From NCBI GenBank assembly GCA_006386115.1, contig VFIW01000012.1:955128-1019127 (forward strand): 64,000 nt of DNA. Direction: 5' to 3'. Under the pieces are notes generated by a model that had not been told where the DNA came from, ran no database searches, and saw only the letters and a program-made list of their open reading frames with translations. Shown piece after piece: positions 53,074 to 64,000 of the stretch; the stretch's first letter is position 1; each line of letters starts with the position of its first letter. The DNA is from Globisporangium splendens. Taxonomy: Eukaryota > Oomycota > Peronosporomycetes > Pythiales > Pythiaceae. Position numbers and translations under genes: made by a program.

Positions 53074-55080
53074 ATGGTGGTGCCGTCGTATCCAGACAAC
53101 CACGAAGTGCGGCCAGCCAGCACCAGTGAGTCAGGAGCTACGTCCATGAGTGGTGGTCACGAGTCCTCGCCAGATACCAAGCAGCCTGCCGCGAAACAGG
53201 AGCCACCTCCTCTGATTCAGAGCCATCCAGAGGCTCTGGTGGGTGCAGCAGATGCGATCCCGACGTCGTCTCCCAGTTTCACGGCTCAGACCATCCCCGT
53301 AGTGACAACTGCAGCTAATGCCGTTGCTCCAGGTGAACCAGCGAGCAACGTGGTCGCGATGCCGATGGGCGTCGCCTGGCAGCCGAGTATGCTCCAGCCC
53401 CTCAAGATTCGGCCTCTGCCAGTTCCGCCGCCGAGCATAACCATCCCGCCTCCTGTGGATGTGAAGGGACTGGAAACAACAGATGTGAGCATGACACCGC
53501 GTCCTCCTGGCTTTAATCCTGCAATGACGCTCGCTGACGGCACGAATCCTGCATTCGTGACACCGGCGTTTGGCCAATTTCCTGTTCAAGCAGGTGCTTC
53601 AGCAGAAGGTGAGGGTGGTAAAATGCTCTCTCCGTTGAAAGTGAATGTTGCCTTGCGACCCAAGCCTACCGAGACGAGTGACGCGTCTCCGGTTCCGCCA
53701 GTAGTTGTCAAAGATTTGCACTTCGATCCTAGGTACCAGATCCCCGAGACGTGGCCGTTTGAGACTTCCAACAACGTCTATGCCATGTTAATCCACCCGT
53801 CGCAGAAAACGGACCTCAGTTATCAGCAAATGCTGGCGGCAAAAGGTCTTGTCAACCCGCTGATGCACCTTCAGCAGCAGCAGCAGCAAGAGCAGTCATT
53901 TCTCCTGCACCATCCCGGGTTCCCGCTTCAGGCATCTCCAATCGGGACGAGAATGCAGCCGTTCTACCCTCAGCAGACGACTCCAATTGCCGTTCATGGT
54001 GCACATCAGATCGCGGTGCCTCACCTTAACTCTGGGTTCCCATCCCCGTTCTCTCCGACAGCGAGTCTTTCAGCGATCAATCTTTCCGACATCATGATGG
54101 CGGGCGATCCTGGGCTGATCCTTCCTCCGAATAGTCCGACAAACATCCTGAAGCATCTTTTGCCGCCAATCGTTCCTCAACATCTGAGCCTGAACGTAAA
54201 AGACATCACGCTGAATGAGCTGCGTCCGCATTTCAATAAACCTATGGCAGTGGTCGCAAAGGAGCTAGGCGTCTGCATTACGTTGATGAAGAAGATCTGC
54301 CGTCGCAATGGGTTGGTGCGCTGGCCGCACCGACGAATTCGCAGCCTGGTGAATCGAATCACGTCGTTGCAGGTAATAGCAGGAAATGCAAGCGATGCCG
54401 AGCAAAAACGGTTCCACTCCCAGATTGCAGCTCTACGCGAAGAGCTCTCGGCTGTGATCGAAAATCCAAACGAGAAGAGCCGCAAAGCGCAAGCCGATGC
54501 CAAGGCACGGAGTCCGTCGCTACGTGCTTGCGCAGATGAAACAGGCGAGGACGAGGACGGGCATGCAGAGGGAGATGAGGATGACGACGAAGAGATACTG
54601 ATAACGGAGGAGGTCGACGAAAAACTTAACGCAGGAGACTTAATCTCGCCGACAGCACCAGCGTCGTCAAGTTCTTCAGTTGGTGCTCCACTCAATACAT
54701 CGCCAGATCGAAGTGCGCTCTTAAAGGCTGTGCATGAAGACGACGATGGCAAGGATCCCAGCACAGATCTTATTGCTGTTAGGGACAATGAAGAGTTGGG
54801 GTCCCACTCGAAGAAGCGAAAAGAGTTTGCCTCCCAGAATTTACCACCGCCTCCAATCAAGATCCCTTGTCACCGTGATCAGCAACGAACGTGCCACCGT
54901 GGGAGCAATGCCTTGGAGTCCCCATTTCGAAATGAGACTGATGGCGGAGGCGACCAAGTCGGCGGCGAAGTGCCAGGTGAAGACGCGTCAGATGGGGATC
55001 TCGAGCGTCCGTCGAGTACGACCAGCACGAGCAGCAAACGTGGCTCAATTTCGTCCATCTTGTGCGACCCAAACGAGTGA
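53074..55080 (+). CDS. RWP-RK domain transcription factor
   Basis: 668 residues from the first ATG at 53074; the frame is open further upstream but without ATG. The RWP-RK domain is at about residues 375-430: LRPHFNKPMAVVAKELGV, CITLMKKICRRNG and the core RWPHRR (in place of RWPYRK). It is followed by a helical stretch (QIAALREELSAVIENP) that may form a coiled coil. The N-terminal 370 residues are Pro/Ser/Gln-rich with a short polyglutamine run; the C-terminus is acidic then Ser/Thr-rich. RWP-RK proteins bind DNA and regulate nitrogen response or gametogenesis in plants and algae; oomycetes have their own set with unknown targets. No intron is needed. Confidence 0.9.
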   Translation: MVVPSYPDNHEVRPASTSESGATSMSGGHESSPDTKQPAAKQEPPPLIQSHPEALVGAADAIPTSSPSFTAQTIPVVTTAANAVAPGEPASNVVAMPMGVAWQPSMLQPLKIRPLPVPPPSITIPPPVDVKGLETTDVSMTPRPPGFNPAMTLADGTNPAFVTPAFGQFPVQAGASAEGEGGKMLSPLKVNVALRPKPTETSDASPVPPVVVKDLHFDPRYQIPETWPFETSNNVYAMLIHPSQKTDLSYQQMLAAKGLVNPLMHLQQQQQQEQSFLLHHPGFPLQASPIGTRMQPFYPQQTTPIAVHGAHQIAVPHLNSGFPSPFSPTASLSAINLSDIMMAGDPGLILPPNSPTNILKHLLPPIVPQHLSLNVKDITLNELRPHFNKPMAVVAKELGVCITLMKKICRRNGLVRWPHRRIRSLVNRITSLQVIAGNASDAEQKRFHSQIAALREELSAVIENPNEKSRKAQADAKARSPSLRACADETGEDEDGHAEGDEDDDEEILITEEVDEKLNAGDLISPTAPASSSSSVGAPLNTSPDRSALLKAVHEDDDGKDPSTDLIAVRDNEELGSHSKKRKEFASQNLPPPPIKIPCHRDQQRTCHRGSNALESPFRNETDGGGDQVGGEVPGEDASDGDLERPSSTTSTSSKRGSISSILCDPNE

Positions 55081-56716
55081 ATCGAGATGGAGGTCCCGGC
55101 AATTTCGTCTTGTGTGGGCGATGCGACCAAACTGAAGCTGGGAAAGTGGATGTGATGCGAGGCCAACCTCAACTGTGTGAACGTGCCGACCGATAAATCA
55201 ATCTACGAGAAGGAGAACACAAGTGTACGAAGGTATTATATAAAGCGGCTATTGTGAAGTGAATTAAAACTATGAATAAGATATATATGAAACGCATCGT
55301 GCTATTTTGAGAACTTCAGTTGCCGAAAAAGAGCACGCAAAGACTCACAAGTTGTGAGTTGTGCTGTGGCAGTGAATTGTATGTATATTTAGGACATCTT
55401 GTTCGCTTTCGACGTAACATAGTATACCTCACTGAAACTAAGTTGTGAGTCACAAGTGCCACCTTACGAGTGCTGTACACCATCAAATGGCATGGTGGTG
55501 AACTCGGTTCACTCAGCTCTCGGCCCAAGTCCGAAGCGCCGCCATTGTCAGGACACTCGTTTGGCTTCCAGGCAGTTTGATTTGGGGTTCTGGGCTTGGT
55601 TGTGACGTCCATTTTTGGCGGTGCAGTGGATTTCAAGCGCGTTTGACATTCAAGTATCGAAAGGTGCATGTTGAAGTAGTATTCGAATGCAACTGTCTAA
55701 GCAGGGTATGTGTTGTCATAGGAGTCATTCTGACCAAATAATAGCTGTAGCGACCCTTACAAATATTCTGTCATAGATTGCACCATTAATTTAAGAGATA
55801 CATAATCATCTACGAGTTCGAAAAGAGTGCACCTGTTGTCGAATTTTCCAGCCATTGAAATGATTCGCCTCTTTTGTGTTCAGAAACCAGGTGGAGAGGA
55901 GCTGGCGATGGCAGTTTCACTGCTCACGTTAAGGAGGAGTAGAGCTAGTGGCAAAAAATGAAACATTGATGCATTATGTCATGAAGGGTTTTCAATGACA
56001 CAATTCTCACAGCGTTTTATTTGGAGTATCGTGTTTAACCAGTGAATCGACTGTCAACTGTTTGAGCAGTTGCTGTTTCCCATTTCTACAATGGACACAG
56101 TGCTCTCTGGACAACGATAGTGAAAACGACATTGAAATGAGGTCTGTCCAGATAAAATTGGGGTTGTTTCTATCAACAATTGATTACAAGTCTTGCTATT
56201 GAGAGGTATCCTGCCGCGTTCTTTCTTTGTCCATTTTCCATTTCAGCAATCCCATGGATTGACGAGCACGATTCTTTGAACTAATTTATGCTCCTTCAGA
56301 AGAGCGATCTTTGTAAATAATACCCTTTAAAAACTATTCCGTATATTTGCTTTCCTATTCTCATCTAAACGCTAAATGCTTCTACACACTGTATTGTTGA
56401 ATACTCTTATCGATCGTTTCTAATACCTTTGATAAGTAATCGAAATGCATCTTGCTGCTCCCGTTCCGCTATCAAAGGGAAAGACAGGACGCATCATTTT
56501 TCACTTCGCGACAAATGAGCAAACTACATGTGGAGCACCGACGCGCGTGCATAAACCGCTCCGAACTACACGCGATGGACGCGTCTGCTCCTCTGGTTCT
56601 GCGTGCATCGCGGTCATGACTAGAATCCGATTTCCGTCGCTGCCCGCAGGCGGCCACATCGGAGGGAACAGCACAAGCAAAAGAAAAAAGCAACTTAGGC
56701 TGCGAGCAGCTCCAAA
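55081..56716. other. Intergenic region, RWP-RK gene to first mucin-like gene
   Basis: 1.6 kb, AT-rich from 55200 to 56450, with no coding sequence supported. A match to the initiator core (ATCATTTTT) lies at 56492-56500, 217 bases before the next ATG. Confidence 0.5.
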
Positions 56717-58027
56717 ATGCGCGTCTCGAACGTCGTGGCCGCGTTGCTATTGGTGCTGACAGCGGCGGCGGCCGATGCGCGCCAGGTGAGCGTGTGCCGC
56801 GACGCGACGTTCGATGTGCCAGCGGCCCGCGGCGCGATTTGCTCGGGCATCGGTGCTTCCCCCACGGGCACGGCGTGTCCGAAGAAAGGCGACGTGTCGA
56901 TGGCCAACTGTCAGAGCAATCTGGCCTCATACTTCGGCGCTCTGCAAGGCTGTGTGGCCCAAGAGGACGCGCTCTGCGCGCACACAGCAGACGACACTTG
57001 GGCGTGTGTGTTCCCGTCTGTCGGTTGCCAAGGGATCCTGCCGTCGACGCCAGCACCAGCCAAATGTGCCACCTGGGAGTTTGAAGGTGAAGATCTCGTG
57101 GATATTAGTACGGCGTCAGGACGACGCCTCGCCAGCGATGGCGAAGGTCATGACGACTGGTTCGTGCAGGACACTCCAGTAGCAGATCTAACGCCATGCA
57201 ACAGGCCACAACCCAGGCCAAGCCCGGCTCCTGTTCCTACAACTCAAACGCCAACTGCTATCCCATCAGTTCCAACAACGGTGTCTCCAAGCCCAACTTC
57301 AACTCCAGCAGCAACCCCAGTACCAACCCAAAAAACCACGCCAGAACCACCACCAGAACCAATCACTGAGCCAACGCCGGAGCCTAGTCCAGTGCCTTCG
57401 TCCGACTCGTCAGCGATTGGAGAGGCGCCAGTGCCAGCTCCTGTGCCTACTCCGTCAGTCACAAGTCCGGTGCAGCCTATTACGCCTGAGCCAACGCCTG
57501 AGCCAACGCCTGAGCCAACACGTGAGCCATCTCCTGCATCGACGCAGGAGCCTTCAACGTCAGGTCCTTTTCCTGTGCCAACTCCCACACGAACCACCTC
57601 AGTCCCTTCACCAACTGTTCGATTTACTATTTCTCCAATTACAGCAAGACCAAGACCAACCCCTACGACGTTAGCCCCAGCACCATCTCCTACTCCATCG
57701 CGAACAACTCCGAGACCATCGCCGATTAGAATTACGATTGAACCAGTTATTGATGAGTCGACGCTTGCTCCTGCGACTAGGACGCCATCGAGTATCAGCA
57801 ACACCCCAGCTCCGCCAGGATTCGGGCGTATCTCGTTTGCAGCAGCCGACGAATCGGCATCTGGCGCGTCTGCATCCGATGGTGTATACATCGGCATAAC
57901 TGCGTTGGTGGCCGCTACCGTCGGCGCCGCCTTCTACGCAAAGAAGCGGGTCCAGCGCAGTCGACGCGCCAGCATTGGCGACAACTCGTTTGACGTGATC
58001 GTGACGCCGAGAGATGAGAGGATTTGA
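56717..58027 (+). CDS. Mucin-like surface protein 1 (10-Cys head, Pro/Thr stalk, membrane anchor)
   Basis: 436 residues, complete and uninterrupted. Signal peptide (MRVSNVVAALLLVLTAAAADA), then a cysteine-rich head of about 140 residues beginning [12 protein letters not shown], with [29 protein letters not shown] and CATWEFEGEDLVD. A stalk of about 210 residues rich in Pro, Thr and Ser ([12 protein letters not shown]) is likely O-glycosylated. The C-terminus has a membrane segment (YIGITALVAATVGAAFYA) and a short basic tail (KKRVQRSRRASIGDNSFDV, then IVTP). This architecture suits a cell-surface or adhesion protein. The head is shared with the two genes downstream; I do not recognise it as a named family. 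Confidence 0.87.
   Translation: MRVSNVVAALLLVLTAAAADARQVSVCRDATFDVPAARGAICSGIGASPTGTACPKKGDVSMANCQSNLASYFGALQGCVAQEDALCAHTADDTWACVFPSVGCQGILPSTPAPAKCATWEFEGEDLVDISTASGRRLASDGEGHDDWFVQDTPVADLTPCNRPQPRPSPAPVPTTQTPTAIPSVPTTVSPSPTSTPAATPVPTQKTTPEPPPEPITEPTPEPSPVPSSDSSAIGEAPVPAPVPTPSVTSPVQPITPEPTPEPTPEPTREPSPASTQEPSTSGPFPVPTPTRTTSVPSPTVRFTISPITARPRPTPTTLAPAPSPTPSRTTPRPSPIRITIEPVIDESTLAPATRTPSSISNTPAPPGFGRISFAAADESASGASASDGVYIGITALVAATVGAAFYAKKRVQRSRRASIGDNSFDVIVTPRDERI
57197..57790 (+). repeat. Pro/Thr-rich stalk-coding region of mucin-like gene 1
   Basis: Degenerate repeats, mainly P-T-P-E-P and P-x-P-x-P units, with no long exact tandem. The frame stays open throughout. Confidence 0.8.
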
Positions 58028-58694
58028 TTGAATCGATGCTTCTTCTGATAGGCTGAGCTGCTCTCGAACGAAGAGAAAACGGACAGCGCTGCATGAGTTG
58101 AGCAGTGCGAACAGCAGGAAAAAACACAACTAAAAAAAGCAAAGCTGTGTATAAATTCACGTACTTTTTTCATTTTTGAGTCGAAGCGTCTCATCAATAT
58201 TTCAAACTGTGCGAAGTGTACCCGCTAGTGTATGCAGAAATTAAAAGCCAACCATCTTGTTTCACAGGGTATTTGATTATAAATGAATTGTGTAGGTTGA
58301 GGAGATGGCGAGAGGACATGTACCCACAGGTATATATTATATTTCGGAGGCACTGAGGCAGTTCCATGTCACATTATCACAAGCCAGCACACGCCAGTGT
58401 TGACACACAACGATAGTCTCACGCCACTGTCTGCGAATGAACGGACGCAGCACCATTTCCGCTGTTTATTTTATGAGCAGCCTATCATCCGATTCGCTTT
58501 TCGTTCACGGCGCAGTAGATTCGGAGCGGTGCTTTGGGTTGATGTCTCGTGGGATGGAGCAGACCCAATGATTTCCTTCCTTCTCTCAGCCTCAGGTGGT
58601 TCGAGAACAGCAGGCTGTCACCCAAAACCCAATTTGCCTTGTTCGAGAACAGAGCGACAGGTGATTTGAACAGCTTAAAGCTACCAGAAGCAAG
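58028..58694. other. Spacer between mucin-like genes 1 and 2
   Basis: 667 bases, AT-rich at 58130-58370. No gene. Confidence 0.5.
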
Positions 58695-60807
58695 ATGCGA
58701 CGCCTGTCGGCGCTTTTCACGGTCGTCGCCTTCGCGGTGGCCGCGTTCGTGCCAGCCAACGCAGGCTTGGTTAGCGTTTGCCGCGACGCGACCTACGACA
58801 TCCCAACCGAACGCGGTGTGATTTGCTCGGGAGCAGGCTCCCAACCTGCAGGCAGAGCGTGTCCAAAGAAAGGTGATGCCTCAACAAAGGACTGCCACAG
58901 CGGCCTGCCCTCGTACGACCAACAGCAAGGCTGTGTGGCCAAGGAGGACGCGGTGTGTGCGATTGTGGCCGGCGAGACCTGGGGATGTGTGTTTCCCACA
59001 GCGGGTTGCCTTGGAGGATCAACCAATGCTGTGGCAAAGCCCGAGTGCGCGACGTGGAAGTTTGATGGCGTTGACCTCGTAGACCTCGAGATGATGCATG
59101 GAGTCAATGGACGACGTCCTCAAGGAATCGATACGGCTTCCAGCGGTGACGGAGTCAGTGAGGAATGGTTCATACAGGAGACTCCGGTGGCGGATTTGAC
59201 GGCGTGCAACCGGCCACAAACGCCTAGGCCACAACAAACTCCTGTTCCTTCGCCATCACCTACTCCAACCCCAACTCCACAGCCTACTCCAACCCCAACG
59301 CCAACCCCAACACCATCACAAACGCCATCACCTACTCCAACGCCAACCCCATCACCGAGTCCACCAGCTACTCTAACGCCAACGCCTGAGCCAACGCCAA
59401 CGCCAACGCCAACGCCACCGCCAACGCCACCGCCAACGCCACCGCCAACGCCACCGCCAACGCCACCGCCAAAGCCACCGCCAAAGCCAACACCTGAACC
59501 ATCTCAAACGCCAAAGCCTGAACCATCTCCAACGCCTGAACCATCTCCAACGGCAACGCCAAAGCCAACGCCGGAACCATCTCCAACGCCAACACCACCG
59601 CCAAAGCCAGAGAACCATATCCAACGGCCATAGACGAACCAACGCCGGACAACGCTGAAACCATTCTCCAACGCCAACACCACCGCCAAAGCCAATCGCC
59701 AACGCCGAACCTCTCCAACGCAACACCACAGCCAAAGCAACGCCTTACAACCATCTCCAAACGCCAACACCCCACCGCCAACCAACGCCCAACGCCAACG
59801 CCGGAAACCATCTCCAACGCCAACACCACGCAATGCCATCGCCTGAGCATCTCCAACGCCCACAAAGCAAAGCCTGAACCATATCCAACGCCAAGCCAAC
59901 CGCCACCGCCAAACGCGTAGGAAAATCTACAACTGACAAAAGCCAAAGCCAACGGCCGGAACCATCTCCAACGCCAACACCCCCGCCAAAGCCAACGCCT
60001 CTGAACAATCTACAACGCACAACGCCTGAACCATCTCCAACGCCATCGCCTGAACCAACGCCTGAGCCAACGCCTGAACCATCTCCAACGCCAACACCAC
60101 CGCCAAAGCCAACGCCAACGCCGGAACCATCTCCAACCCCAACGCCTGAACCATCTCCAACGCCAACGCCAAAGCCAACTCCTCTACCAACACCGTCCCC
60201 AACTCCGTATCCAACGCCATCCCCAACTCCGTCTCCGACGCCTTCTCCAACTCCTCCACCAACACCGTCCCCAACTCCGTCCCCAACTCCGTATCCAACG
60301 CCATCCCCAACTCCGTCTCCGACGCCTTCTCCAACTCCTTCGCCAACACCGTATCCGACACCGTCACCAAAACCGTATCCAACACCGTCCCCAACTCCGT
60401 CCCCAACTCCGTATCCAACGCCATCCCCAACTCCGTCTCCGACGCCTTCTCCAACTCCTTCGCCAACACCGTATCCGACACCGTCACCAAAACCGTATCC
60501 AACTCCTTCACCAACGCCTTCGCCAACTCCGTCGCTAACTCCTGCTTGCTACGGTTGCGATCTTTTTGTACCAACGCCTAGTCCAACAGCTTGCTTCGGT
60601 CCAAATTGCGGCACGATCGCAACAAGCCTTGCTGCAAAGGATACGACTGAAAACACAGTCCCTTTCTCGGCTGGAACTCTCGTTGCTGTTGTCGTGTTGG
60701 TTGCTGTTGCAATCGGAAGCGTATTGTACGCGAAGAAGTGGCTTCAGAGTCGTCACCGACGAACGAGCGTGGACGAATCTGTGGACATTGTCGTGACGCC
60801 AATTTGA
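58695..60807 (+). CDS. Mucin-like surface protein 2 (frame broken in stalk)
   Basis: The signal peptide ([20 protein letters not shown]) and 10-cysteine head ([33 protein letters not shown]) are intact, followed by a Pro/Thr stalk. The head frame ends at a stop at 59631-59633. Several single-base departures from the repeat occur between about 59610 and 60030. From about 60030 a clean stalk frame resumes and continues through [13 protein letters not shown] and a membrane segment ([16 protein letters not shown]) to the tail ([16 protein letters not shown], then IVTPI), stop at 60805-60807. The tail matches gene 1. I read this as one gene of about 700 residues whose repeat is mis-sequenced, but a real frameshift pseudogene cannot be excluded. 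Confidence 0.68.
59214..60540 (+). repeat. Pro/Thr-rich stalk repeats of mucin-like gene 2
   Basis: Units of six bases (CCAACG, CCATCT, CCACCG and variants) make up the region. Near its end a longer unit repeats: the segment starting at 60285 recurs at 60405, a 120-base period, with a related copy at 60201. Indels cluster at 59610-60030. Confidence 0.85.
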
Positions 60808-61944
60808 TCCGTCAACGGTTGTCAATGGAACCTAACTCGTTGTTTTCCTTGTTTTCTGCTGATGGCAACCTGCTATCCTCAAAGTAAAGCAGTATCATAG
60901 TTAGCTTTTTGTGCATGTTTTCTTCACATGTCCAACACAGCATGACTATGAAGCCACTCCATCTTTCTTCCTTCTCCTTGCCTTGTTGCAGCTTGAAACA
61001 GGGCTCCACTTTTGTGTTGAATCAGCGATCAGTCAGTTGCACGCGGCAAATGAGTGAATGAATCCAACGAATCCTGACTTGATGCTATTGTGGCTAAATA
61101 TCTTGCAGCCCTGGTCAGCTGGTTGCCTTGCACCCATCAGCGCCACAGCCACACACGATGGATAGCCTTGGATCTTATATGTCATGTCATTTTTCAAGAC
61201 TCGAGTGTTCGAACTCAGTCGCAAATCAGCGAGCAGCTCATTCTGCAAAAATGTACCCACACGTCGCCATTTGGATGGCTCTCGTGGCCCCATCCCCATG
61301 AAGACATCAAATCAGGCTAATAGGGGTAGGTGGTTTCGCTCACTCTCTCGAAAAAGTAGACATTATGAGTGCCAGGTGTAACATGCAATTCGAAGAGGGT
61401 ATGCATTCGATACTTTATCCAGTAGGGTGATGCGGATGATTTTCGAAATTTTGCTTCCAGTTGTTTTGCTGTTCTCACTCTTGTTTGTGTATCTCTACAA
61501 ATAGTAAATTCACTTCATTGATCAATAGTATAATCTCATCCGCCATTGTTTATACTTGTCGACCTGTAGGAATGAATAACGACAGAAAACGGGATAGGGT
61601 TACTGTCGTCGCAAACCTGTGGGAGCCGAGCGTTCAGCACGTTTCTCACGAAAAGGACCTCATCACCGCGGTGCGCCAATCACGACACGCGCAGAGCCCA
61701 CAATATAACATGCGTACACTCGACAGGGAAGCAGAGTGGACCTTGCAGCTTCCTCCGCATCCCGGCTAAATTCGAACGCTGCCTCCCTTCCCTCCCTCCC
61801 CTGTCGCCTCCAGCGTTCGTTTGCTCGCAGAGTCCGATTTGCGGCCAAGCGCACAGCACACCAAGCAAAGGCGCGTGCACTGGGAGAGCATCTCGAGGAC
61901 CAGCGACGTTAAAAGCAGCAGCAACTTTTGTATATAAAAAACGG
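60808..61944. other. Spacer between mucin-like genes 2 and 3
   Basis: 1.1 kb without a supported gene. TATATAAAA at 61931-61939 lies immediately before the ATG of gene 3. Confidence 0.5.
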
Positions 61945-64000
61945 ATGCGCGTCTCAGCGACTGTGCTCGCGCTCTTGCTGGCGGCGGCGGCGGCGGACGC
62001 GCGCCACGTGAGCGTGTGCCGCGACGCGACGTACGACATCCCCACCGAACGCGGCGCGATTTGTTCGGGAGCTGGCGCCAAACCAGCGGGCACAGCGTGT
62101 CCGAAGAAAGGAGATGCCGCGGCTCAAGACTGTCGCAGCGGCCTGCCGTCGTACGGTTCAGCGCAAGGCTGTGTGGCCAAGGAGGACGCGGTGTGTGAGA
62201 TCGTGATCGGCGAGACCTGGGGCTGTGTGTTCCCTACCATTGGGTGCCTCAAGCGCCCAACCGCGAAGCCCGAGTGCGCGACCTGGGAATTCGATGGCGA
62301 AGATCTTGTGGATCTCAGTTTGATCTCGGGCACGACAGGACGACGCCTCGACACGGTAGTCAGTGAGGAATGGTTTGTGCAGGAGACCCCGTTGGCCGAT
62401 CTGACGGCATGTAACAGACCACAAACTCCAAGCCCAACACTAGCTCCGGTTCCTACGACCCAAGCGCCAACTCCAGTACCACCAACTCCATCTCCGACAC
62501 CTGAACCAACCCCAGCTCCTACACCGGCACCAACTCCATCTCCGACACCAGTACCAACGCCATCTCCAACGCCAACGCCATCTCCAACGCCAACGCCATC
62601 TCCATCTCCAACACCAGTTCCAACTCCATCTCCGACACCAGCACCAACGCCATCTCCACCTCCATCTCCAACCCCAGTTCCAACGCCATCTCCATCTCCA
62701 ACACCAGTTCCAACTCCATCTCCGACACCAGTTCCAACGCCATCTCCGACACCAGTTCCAACTCCATCTCCAACGCCATCTCCAACACCTGAACCAACCC
62801 CAGTTCCAACTCCATCTCCAACCCCAGTTCCGACGCCATCTCCAACCCCATCTCCAACGCCATCTCCAACACCTGAACCAACGCCGACCCCTGAGCCAAC
62901 GACGAAGACGCCTCCAAGTTACATCCCGACAGATGAGCCAGATCCGACGCCGGAGCCCACCACTGCAGTCCCTGTGACGCCAGCTCCAACGACATTAGCT
63001 CCTGTGACGCCAGCGCCAACGACGTTAGCTCCTGTGACGCCAGAGCCTACGACGTTAGCTCCTGTGACGCCAGCTCCAACGCATAGTCTCCTGTGACCCG
63101 GCCATAGCCTTACGACGTTATCTCCTGTGCGCCAGCGTCCACGACCCCTGCTCCAATCCACGGCAACCCCGGACCAACGACGAAAGACGCCTCCAAGTTA
63201 CATCCCGACAGATGAGTCCCGATCCCCGGAAACGCCGGAGCCCACAACTGCAGGTCCCCTGTGACGAGCCAGCGCCAACCGACGTTAGCTCATGTGACGC
63301 CAGAGCCTACGACGTTAGCTCCTTGACGCCAGATCCTACGACGTTAGCTCCTGGTGACGGAACCATCTCCCAAGACTTACTCCTGTTGACGTGCCCAGCG
63401 CCTACTACGTTAATCTCCTGTACGCCAGCTTCCACGACCCCCCTGCTCCAACGCACAGCGCCAACCCCCTGAGCCAGCGACGAAGAGCCTCCAAGATTAC
63501 ATCCCGACAGATGAGCCAGATCCGACGCCGGCGCCCACCCTTGGCAGTCCCCTGTGACGCCAGCGCCAACGACATAGCTCCTGTGACGGGCCAGAGCCTA
63601 CGACGTTAGCCCTGTGACGCCAGCTCCCCCGACATTACTCCTGTGACGCCAGCGCCTACGACGTTAGCTCACTTTGACGCCAGCTTCAACGACACCTGCT
63701 CCAACTCCACGACACCCTGAGCCAACGACGAAGACTCCCTCCAAGTTACATCCCGACAGAATGAGCTCAGATCCGACTCCGTATCCCACCACTACCTGCA
63801 GTCCCTGTGACGCCAGCGCCAACGACGTTAGCTCCTGTGACGCCAGAGCCTACGACGTTAGCTCCTGTGACGCCAGAGCCTACGACGTTAGCTCCTGTGA
63901 CGCCAGCTCCAACGACATTAGCTCCTGTGACGCCAGCGCCTACGACGTTAGCTCCTGTGACGCCAGCTCCAACGACCCCTGCTCCAACTCCAGCGCCAAC
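61945..64000 (+). CDS. Mucin-like surface protein 3, partial at window end (frame broken in stalk)
   Basis: Signal peptide ([19 protein letters not shown]), then the 10-cysteine head ([47 protein letters not shown]), then two stalk types. First come PSPTP/PVPTP units (62410-62900), then a decapeptide repeat [10 protein letters not shown] from about 62990. The frame is clean to a stop at 63094-63096, where an indel throws the repeat out of frame. Sequence between 63095 and 63790 is full of single-base insertions and losses relative to the repeat, and clean repeats resume, in another frame, from about 63800 to the window edge. The membrane anchor, if any, lies beyond the window. Confidence 0.65.
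62410..62900 (+). repeat. PSPTP/PVPTP stalk repeats of mucin-like gene 3
   Basis: Roughly 490 bases of short units coding P-S-P-T-P and P-V-P-T-P, frame intact. Confidence 0.85.
62990..64000 (+). repeat. 30-base repeat coding [12 protein letters not shown], with higher-order unit
   Basis: Thirty-base units are exact or nearly so at 62990-63080 and 63800-64000. They alternate with a longer segment beginning CCTCCAAGTTACATCCCGAC (coding [12 protein letters not shown]), seen at 62911, 63190, 63488 (one base inserted) and 63738, about 250-300 bases apart. Confidence 0.85.

Noticed and set aside
59214..64000. CRISPR-like array of short repeats
   Set aside because: Repeats are contiguous, code Pro/Thr units in frame with a signal-peptide protein, and have no unique spacers; the genome is eukaryotic.

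Overview
The window looks like nuclear DNA of an oomycete (a water-mould stramenopile). The evidence is compact genes with few short introns, a PACRG gene (an axonemal protein, so a flagellated life stage), an RWP-RK regulator, mucin-like surface proteins, and one good match to the oomycete initiator-plus-flanking core promoter (6504-6521). Genus cannot be told from the sequence. Exon joins below were made by eye from reading frames and splice signals. No transcript data or homology search was available.

Layout. 1-10 kb: 3' part of an ABCC transporter, two 426-aa SCCPDH-like oxidoreductases, an ELMO-domain protein and an ankyrin-repeat protein. 8.1-23.3 kb: an array of 14 GNAT-type N-acetyltransferase copies (11 intact, 3 broken) with one glutaredoxin gene embedded. 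Two head-to-head pairs within it look like a duplicated two-gene unit. 23.8-43.1 kb: conserved single genes: PACRG, a MAP2K-like kinase, a sedolisin peptidase, the RNA-export factor RAE1, a Sel1-repeat protein, an NC2-alpha/DRAP1-like histone-fold protein, aspartokinase, a PX-domain protein, glutathione reductase, and a TAZ zinc-finger protein with no acetyltransferase domain. 45.4-50.8 kb: two tandem membrane-anchored alpha/beta-hydrolases of S33 type, both with glycine in place of the nucleophile serine. 53-55 kb: an RWP-RK protein. 56.7-64 kb: three tandem mucin-like surface proteins with a shared 10-cysteine head and long Pro/Thr stalks. The third runs off the window.

How the genes relate. 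There is no operon-like pathway here. The notable content is local family expansion (GNATs, hydrolases, mucin-like proteins, oxidoreductases) next to conserved housekeeping genes. Two of the mucin-like genes contain clusters of frame breaks confined to their low-complexity stalks. These look more like consensus errors in repeats than real lesions. The three broken GNAT copies lie in ordinary complex sequence and look like true decay.
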